A stretch of DNA of 19,646 nucleotides from Bacteroidota bacterium. Its GTDB lineage: Bacteria > Bacteroidota > Bacteroidia > Flavobacteriales > Flavobacteriaceae. A program made the translations under genes and the position numbers. Location of the stretch: contig JAJYTI010000016.1 of assembly GCA_021793135.1 (NCBI GenBank), forward strand, positions 1 to 19,646, read 5' to 3'. The stretch's first letter is position 1. Every line of letters starts with the position of its first letter. Below are positions 15,761-19,646 of the stretch, piece after piece. The notes under the pieces were generated by a model that saw only the letters and a list, made by a program, of their open reading frames with translations, made no database searches and was not told the DNA's origin.

Positions 15761-15812
15761 TTAAGTAGGTATTAAGTTTGATTTTAATTTTGATAAATGT
15801 TATGTGTAATCT

Positions 15813-17156
15813 TTAAAGTCCTATGTAATTAAATGGTGTTATGTTACGTAACTCTTCTTTAATTGATTCCTTAACCTCAAGATTATTAATAAAAGTTGTA
15901 ATGGTTTCTTGCGTAATAGTCTGATTTGTTCGTGTTAGTGCTTTAAGAGCTTCATACGGTTGTGGATATCTTTCTCGTCTTAAAATAGTTTGAATTGCTT
16001 CGGCTACAACTGCCCAATTGTTATCTAAATCTTTATTTAACGTATCGGTAGATAATAAGAGCTTGCTCAGTCCACGAAGGGTAGAAGAAATAGCTATTAT
16101 GCTATGTCCAATAGGCACACCTAAGTTTCTAAGCACGGTACTATCAGATAAGTCTCTTTGTAATCTACTTACTGGTAATTTGCTTGTAAAATGTTCAAAT
16201 AAAGCATTTGCGATTCCAATATTTCCTTCACTATTTTCAAAATCGATTGGATTTACTTTATGTGGCATAGCACTAGAGCCTACTTCACCTTCTTTGATGG
16301 TTTGCTTGAAATATTCTAAAGAAATATAGGTCCAGAAATCTCGATCTAAATCTAGAATGATGTTATTAATACGTTTTAAAACATCAAATAAAGCTCCAAG
16401 ATGATCATAGTGTTCTATTTGGGTTGTAGGGTAGGAGTGATGCAGTCCTAAAGTATCTTCTACAAAATGTTTCCCAAAACTTTTCCAATCTTTATTTGAA
16501 TAAGCAATCACATGAGCGTTAAAACCGCCTGTAGCTCCTCCAAACTTTGCCGCATATTTGGTTTGCAGTAAAATTTGTTTTTGCTCCCGGATGCGAACTA
16601 AAAAAACTTCTACTTCTTTGCCTAATCTTGTTGGAGTAGCGGGCTGCCCATGAGTTCTAGCCAACATAGGAATCTTTGCCCATTCGTCAGACAAGGATTC
16701 TAGTTTATTTTCAAGCTCAGTAAGCTTGGGAATATAAATGTTTTCTATCGCTTCTTTTATCGCTAAAGGAATAGCTGTATTATTAATGTCTTGTGAGGTT
16801 AATCCAAAATGCACAAACTCTAAATTATCCTCCATACCTAATTCACGGAGCTTGTCTTTTACAAAATATTCTACAGCTTTTACATCATGATTAGTTGTTC
16901 GTTCTGTTTCTTTTATCTTCAGCGTATCTTCCGATGAGAAGTTTTTATAAACATTACGGAGATCGGAAATCTGACTTGAGGTTAATTTTTTTAAGGGCTT
17001 AATTTCGGTTTGACAAAGGGCTATAAAGTATTCTATTTCTATACGAACTCGATAATGCATAAGTGCAGCTTCTGAAAAGTAGTTTTGCAAATCTTTGGTA
17101 CGAGAGGCATATCTACCATCAATAGGAGATACAGCATATAAAGCGTGAATCGACAT
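15813..17156 (-). CDS. purB: Adenylosuccinate lyase
   Basis: A 447-residue cytosolic enzyme of the fumarase/aspartase superfamily. It performs two steps of purine synthesis: SAICAR to AICAR, and adenylosuccinate to AMP, each releasing fumarate. It is of the E. coli type: ALYAVSPIDGRYASRT at the N-terminus, TNHDVKAVEYFV, HFGLTSQDINNTA, ARTHGQPATPTRLGKE (catalytic histidine region), and the flexible signature loop GSSAMPHKVNPIDFENSEGN with serines 294-295. I place the start at 17156 (MSIHALYAVSP). The open frame extends 11 codons upstream to 17189, but that extension reaches the foot of the lpdA terminator hairpin and lies outside the family's normal N-terminus. The gene follows lpdA on the same strand but behind a hairpin, so it either has its own weak promoter or depends on read-through. 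Confidence 0.97.
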   Translation of the reverse strand: MSIHALYAVSPIDGRYASRTKDLQNYFSEAALMHYRVRIEIEYFIALCQTEIKPLKKLTSSQISDLRNVYKNFSSEDTLKIKETERTTNHDVKAVEYFVKDKLRELGMEDNLEFVHFGLTSQDINNTAIPLAIKEAIENIYIPKLTELENKLESLSDEWAKIPMLARTHGQPATPTRLGKEVEVFLVRIREQKQILLQTKYAAKFGGATGGFNAHVIAYSNKDWKSFGKHFVEDTLGLHHSYPTTQIEHYDHLGALFDVLKRINNIILDLDRDFWTYISLEYFKQTIKEGEVGSSAMPHKVNPIDFENSEGNIGIANALFEHFTSKLPVSRLQRDLSDSTVLRNLGVPIGHSIIAISSTLRGLSKLLLSTDTLNKDLDNNWAVVAEAIQTILRRERYPQPYEALKALTRTNQTITQETITTFINNLEVKESIKEELRNITPFNYIGL

Positions 17157-17189
17157 AAATATTATTTTTTTAAATGGTTGTCTAATCAA

Positions 17190-17223
17190 AAAAGACCAGG
17201 GTAGTTAAATACACTGGTCTTTT
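17190..17223 (-). terminator. Terminator between lpdA and purB
   Basis: AAAAGACCAG pairs with CTGGTCTTTT. The 14-base loop can form three further pairs (GTA with TAC). On the minus strand it lies 25 bases after the lpdA stop and continues into a T-run (plus-strand A's at 17188-17193). Confidence 0.8.
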
Positions 17224-17248
17224 AATTTTATTGCAATCTATGTAAGTA

Positions 17249-18625
17249 TTAGATGTGAATTACTTCGCCATAAGCATCAGCTACAGCTTCCATTACTACC
17301 TCACTCATGGTTGGGTGAGGATGAACTGTTTTTAGTACTTCATACCCAGTAGTTTCAAGCTTTCTCGCTACTACAGCTTCTGCAATCATGTCGGTAACAC
17401 CCGCACCAATCATATGGCAACCTAGCCACTCTCCATATTTGGCATCGAAAATTACTTTTACAAATCCATCGGTAGTTCCAGCAGCACTCGCTTTACCGTT
17501 TGCTGAGAATGGGAATTTTCCTACTTTAATATCGTAACCAGCTTCTTTAGCTTGTTTTTCGGTATATCCTACACTTGCTATTTCTGGTGTAGCATATGTA
17601 CATCCAGGAATATTTCCATAATCGATAGGTTCTACACCTAATCCTTTTATCTTTTCTACACAGCAAATACCTTCTGCAGATGCAACGTGTGCAAGTGCAG
17701 GACCATCTACTACGTCACCAATAGCATAATATCCAGGGATATTAGTTTGGTACCATTCGTTTACTTCAATCTTATTGTTTTGAACAATAATACCTACATC
17801 TTCTAGTCCAATGTTCTCTGTATTGGTAGTAATTCCTACTGCAGAAAGTAAGATATCGGCTTCAATAACTTCTTCCCCTTTTTTAGTTTTTACTGTAGCT
17901 TTTACTTTATCACCACTAGTATCAACTTTTTCAACAGAAGAGTTGGTCATTACTTTTACACCAGCCTTTTTGAAAGAACGTTCAAATTGTTTTGAAACAT
18001 CTTCATCTTCTACAGGTACTAATCTTGGTTGGTATTCTACGATTGTTACTTCTGTACCCATAGCGTTATAGAAGTCAGCAAATTCTACTCCAATTGCTCC
18101 ACTACCTACAACAATCATAGATTTAGGTTGCTCTTTTAGATTCATCGCTTCACGATACCCTATTATTTTCTTTCCATCTTGTGGAAGGTTTGGTAGTTCT
18201 CTAGAACGGGCTCCAGTAGCAATAATGATATGGTCGGCACTATATTCTTTACCGTCAACATCAATTTTTTTACCTGGCTTTAATTTTCCGTAACCTTTTA
18301 TAATTTCGATTTTGTTTTTCTTCATTAAGAAATCGATTCCTTTACTCATTCCACCTGCTACGTTACGACTTCTGGCAATAATCTTATCAAAATCTTTATC
18401 CGCTTTTTCTACGCTAAGTCCGTACTCTTCAGCATTTTGAAGATATCTAAAAACTTCGGCGCTTTTTAGTAAAGCTTTTGTAGGAATACATCCCCAGTTT
18501 AAACAAACTCCACCTAAGCTTTCTTTTTCTACAATGGCAGTTTTAAACCCAAGTTGCGAAGCTCTAATTGCTGCAACATAACCTCCTGGGCCACTTCCTA
18601 ATACTATAATGTCGTATTTACTCAT
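17249..18625 (-). CDS. lpdA: Dihydrolipoyl dehydrogenase (E3 of 2-oxoacid dehydrogenase complexes)
   Basis: A 458-residue FAD flavoenzyme that reoxidises dihydrolipoamide with NAD+ for the pyruvate, 2-oxoglutarate and branched-chain oxoacid dehydrogenases and the glycine cleavage system. The FAD-binding motif GSGPGG (10-15) is followed by the redox disulfide GGVCLNWGCIPT (Cys41, Cys46). The second nucleotide-binding motif is VVGSGAIGVEFADFY, a YAIGDV FAD-binding stretch follows, and the C-terminal dimer region has HPHPTMSE with the catalytic His437-Glu442 pair. Length is normal. No E1 or E2 gene is adjacent, so it is a stand-alone copy that may be shared among complexes. msrB lies 106 bases upstream on the same strand. 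Confidence 0.97.
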   Translation of the reverse strand: MSKYDIIVLGSGPGGYVAAIRASQLGFKTAIVEKESLGGVCLNWGCIPTKALLKSAEVFRYLQNAEEYGLSVEKADKDFDKIIARSRNVAGGMSKGIDFLMKKNKIEIIKGYGKLKPGKKIDVDGKEYSADHIIIATGARSRELPNLPQDGKKIIGYREAMNLKEQPKSMIVVGSGAIGVEFADFYNAMGTEVTIVEYQPRLVPVEDEDVSKQFERSFKKAGVKVMTNSSVEKVDTSGDKVKATVKTKKGEEVIEADILLSAVGITTNTENIGLEDVGIIVQNNKIEVNEWYQTNIPGYYAIGDVVDGPALAHVASAEGICCVEKIKGLGVEPIDYGNIPGCTYATPEIASVGYTEKQAKEAGYDIKVGKFPFSANGKASAAGTTDGFVKVIFDAKYGEWLGCHMIGAGVTDMIAEAVVARKLETTGYEVLKTVHPHPTMSEVVMEAVADAYGEVIHI

Positions 18626-18731
18626 TTTCAGTTACGTTAATTTATTTTTAATGTCTCAAAGGGCTACGAAATTACAAAATCTATATGGAATATAGAAGTT
18701 ATTAGTATAAAAGACTCATGACTTTTACTTC

Positions 18732-19139
18732 CTATTCGCTTTCAAAATCGATTGCTAAAGAATTTATACAATAACGCATTCCAGTTTCAGTGGGGCCATC
18801 ATTAAAGACATGTCCTAGATGACTACCACATGCTGCGCAGCAAACTTCGGTTCGAATCATACCATGACTCGTGTCTTGGATGTATTCAATGGTTCCTGGA
18901 ATTGCTTTGTCAAAAGAAGGCCAACCGCAATGCGCATCAAATTTGGTGTTACTATCAAAAAGCTTTGCATTGCATGCAGCACAATGATATTCACCTTTTT
19001 CGAAGTGCATATTATATTCCCCTGTGAAAGGACGCTCGGTCCCTTTGCCTCGTAATACATGATATCGTTCTGGACCAAGTTCTTCTAACCACTCTTCTTC
19101 GGATTTTTGTATTCGATATGTTTTGTTTTCTTTTTTCAT
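18732..19139 (-). CDS. msrB: Peptide-methionine (R)-S-oxide reductase
   Basis: A 135-residue MsrB that repairs the R-epimer of methionine sulfoxide in proteins. The structural zinc site has two CxxC pairs: Cys53/Cys56 (CAAC) and Cys101/Cys104 (CAAC). The putative recycling cysteine is Cys71 in HCGWPSF, and the catalytic cysteine is Cys124 in RYCINS. HGMIRTEV and HLGHVFNDGP complete the signature. There is no signal peptide, so it is cytosolic and probably thioredoxin-recycled. It lies 23 bases after the GxY-tagged lipoprotein gene on the same strand, so the two are likely co-transcribed. lpdA follows 106 bases later. This copy is MsrB alone and not fused to MsrA. Confidence 0.97.
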   Translation of the reverse strand: MKKENKTYRIQKSEEEWLEELGPERYHVLRGKGTERPFTGEYNMHFEKGEYHCAACNAKLFDSNTKFDAHCGWPSFDKAIPGTIEYIQDTSHGMIRTEVCCAACGSHLGHVFNDGPTETGMRYCINSLAIDFESE

Positions 19140-19162
19140 AAGAAATATCTTCTTTTTGCTAA

Positions 19163-19646
19163 TTAGTCAAACCATTGTACCATATCACTCTCCATCAACT
19201 CATCCATGGTTAAGTTAGTATCTGCATATTCTGAAGGAACAACTGCAATTCGGAAAGTTTGATTATGGGTGAAATTTGATGGTAGTTGATTTAATGGAAA
19301 ATCAGCATCTAAAAATAACTTTACATCAAAATAGGTGTGATTGAAAGAATAAATCATTGTTCCGCCACCATTAACAAAATAAGTCTGTGGTAATGGCGTC
19401 CATACGTCTTTGGTTTGATCGGTTTCGTCATCTAATAAATAGACCAATATAAGGTCGTCACTGTATATTTCTATATAGTTAGGAATGTCAACAATTACTG
19501 AATAACCGTTGCTTGGTGTAAAGTTTACGGTAGTTTCAAATACTTGGCCTAATATATTTACTCCTGGAGGTCCTTGAGGTCCGCGATCTCCAGTACAAGC
19601 TACTATGGCAAATAGCATAATAAAGCTTAATAAAGTTCCTATTCTT
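19163..19646 (-). CDS. Lipoprotein with a short Gly-X-Y tract, N-terminus outside window
   Basis: The first internal ATG would be at 19618, but the frame stays open to the right edge and encodes RIGTLLSFIMLFAIVAC, clearly a lipoprotein signal ending in a lipobox cysteine. The ATG at 19618 is therefore inside the signal peptide and the true start lies beyond the window. Right after the cysteine come four Gly-X-Y triplets (GDRGPQGPPGVN), then about 130 residues of beta-rich sequence, including DLILVYLL, DVWTPLPQTYF, YSFNHTYFDVKLFLD, FRIAVVPSEYA and the acidic end ELMESDMVQWF. I recall similar proteins in flavobacteria, usually called collagen-like, but with no known role. The short GxY tract probably acts as a spacer rather than a true triple helix. 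It precedes msrB by 23 bases. Confidence 0.82.
   Translation of the reverse strand, partial: RIGTLLSFIMLFAIVACTGDRGPQGPPGVNILGQVFETTVNFTPSNGYSVIVDIPNYIEIYSDDLILVYLLDDETDQTKDVWTPLPQTYFVNGGGTMIYSFNHTYFDVKLFLDADFPLNQLPSNFTHNQTFRIAVVPSEYADTNLTMDELMESDMVQWFD

Noticed and set aside
15258..15764. 168-residue open frame on the plus strand, hydrophobic N-terminal part
   Set aside because: It is the antisense shadow of the YceI-family gene, which has a clear lipobox and family motifs. The plus frame has serine- and leucine-rich low-complexity composition and no recognisable motif.
18830..19078. Three overlapping frames of 65-78 residues on both strands in the msrB region
   Set aside because: All lie inside msrB, whose zinc and catalytic cysteines are intact. 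These are shadows in other frames.
1..19646. Possible defence island, mobile element, CRISPR array or secondary-metabolite cluster
   Set aside because: No transposase, integrase, direct-repeat array, toxin-antitoxin pair, restriction gene or biosynthetic cluster is visible. The recognised genes are mostly core functions with uniform base composition.

Overview
This is an AT-rich chromosomal window (roughly one third G+C by eye) from a member of the Bacteroidota, most likely a marine-type Flavobacteriaceae. The evidence is a SusC/SusD outer-membrane pair, many small lipoproteins, start codons without Shine-Dalgarno sequences, promoter-like TAnnTTTG elements, and several families typical of this group (the glutamyl-endopeptidase-like S9 peptidase, DUF4369, DUF4377 and GxY-tagged lipoproteins). 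No tRNA, rRNA, CRISPR array, insertion sequence, integrase or phage gene is visible. Genes are tightly packed, and no gene-free stretch exceeds about 220 bases.

Layout, left half: positions 1-3221 hold the 3' half of a susC-type TonB-dependent transporter and a complete susD-type lipoprotein, closed by a 48-nt palindromic terminator. A lipoprotein of the endonuclease/exonuclease/phosphatase superfamily follows (3395-4351). A plus-strand cluster (4525-6774) then encodes isopentenyl-diphosphate isomerase, a pterin synthase that overlaps it by 4 nt, a class I mannose-6-phosphate isomerase, and a small uncharacterised helical protein. A convergent DUF4369-like lipoprotein (6857-7570) and a divergent secreted S1/P1 nuclease (7791-8561) follow.

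Layout, right half: htpG (Hsp90) and a secreted S9 peptidase lie on the minus strand (8650-13111), and a FabH-type ketoacyl synthase on the plus strand (13277-14290). From 14352 to the right edge everything is on the minus strand. Read in transcription order this run is: a GxY-tagged lipoprotein whose start lies outside the window, msrB, lpdA, purB, a YceI-family lipoprotein and a DUF4377 lipoprotein. Strong hairpin terminators separate most units, and three convergent gene pairs share near-perfect bidirectional hairpins.

Functionally this is mostly core metabolism (isoprenoid, pterin, mannose, purine and fatty-acid synthesis, and the E3 subunit of 2-oxoacid dehydrogenases), stress and repair proteins (HtpG, MsrB), and envelope functions (nutrient uptake, secreted nuclease and peptidase, lipoproteins). 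I see no convincing new multi-gene system. The points most worth a second look are the pterin synthase, whose CX5HGH motif is of the biopterin-type PTPS rather than QueD, the extra beta-rich segment in the SusD homologue, a CTGACA repeat upstream of htpG, and several unnamed lipoproteins. Three gene starts are better placed downstream of the longest open frame (the S1/P1 nuclease, the S9 peptidase and purB), and the right-edge gene continues past the window.
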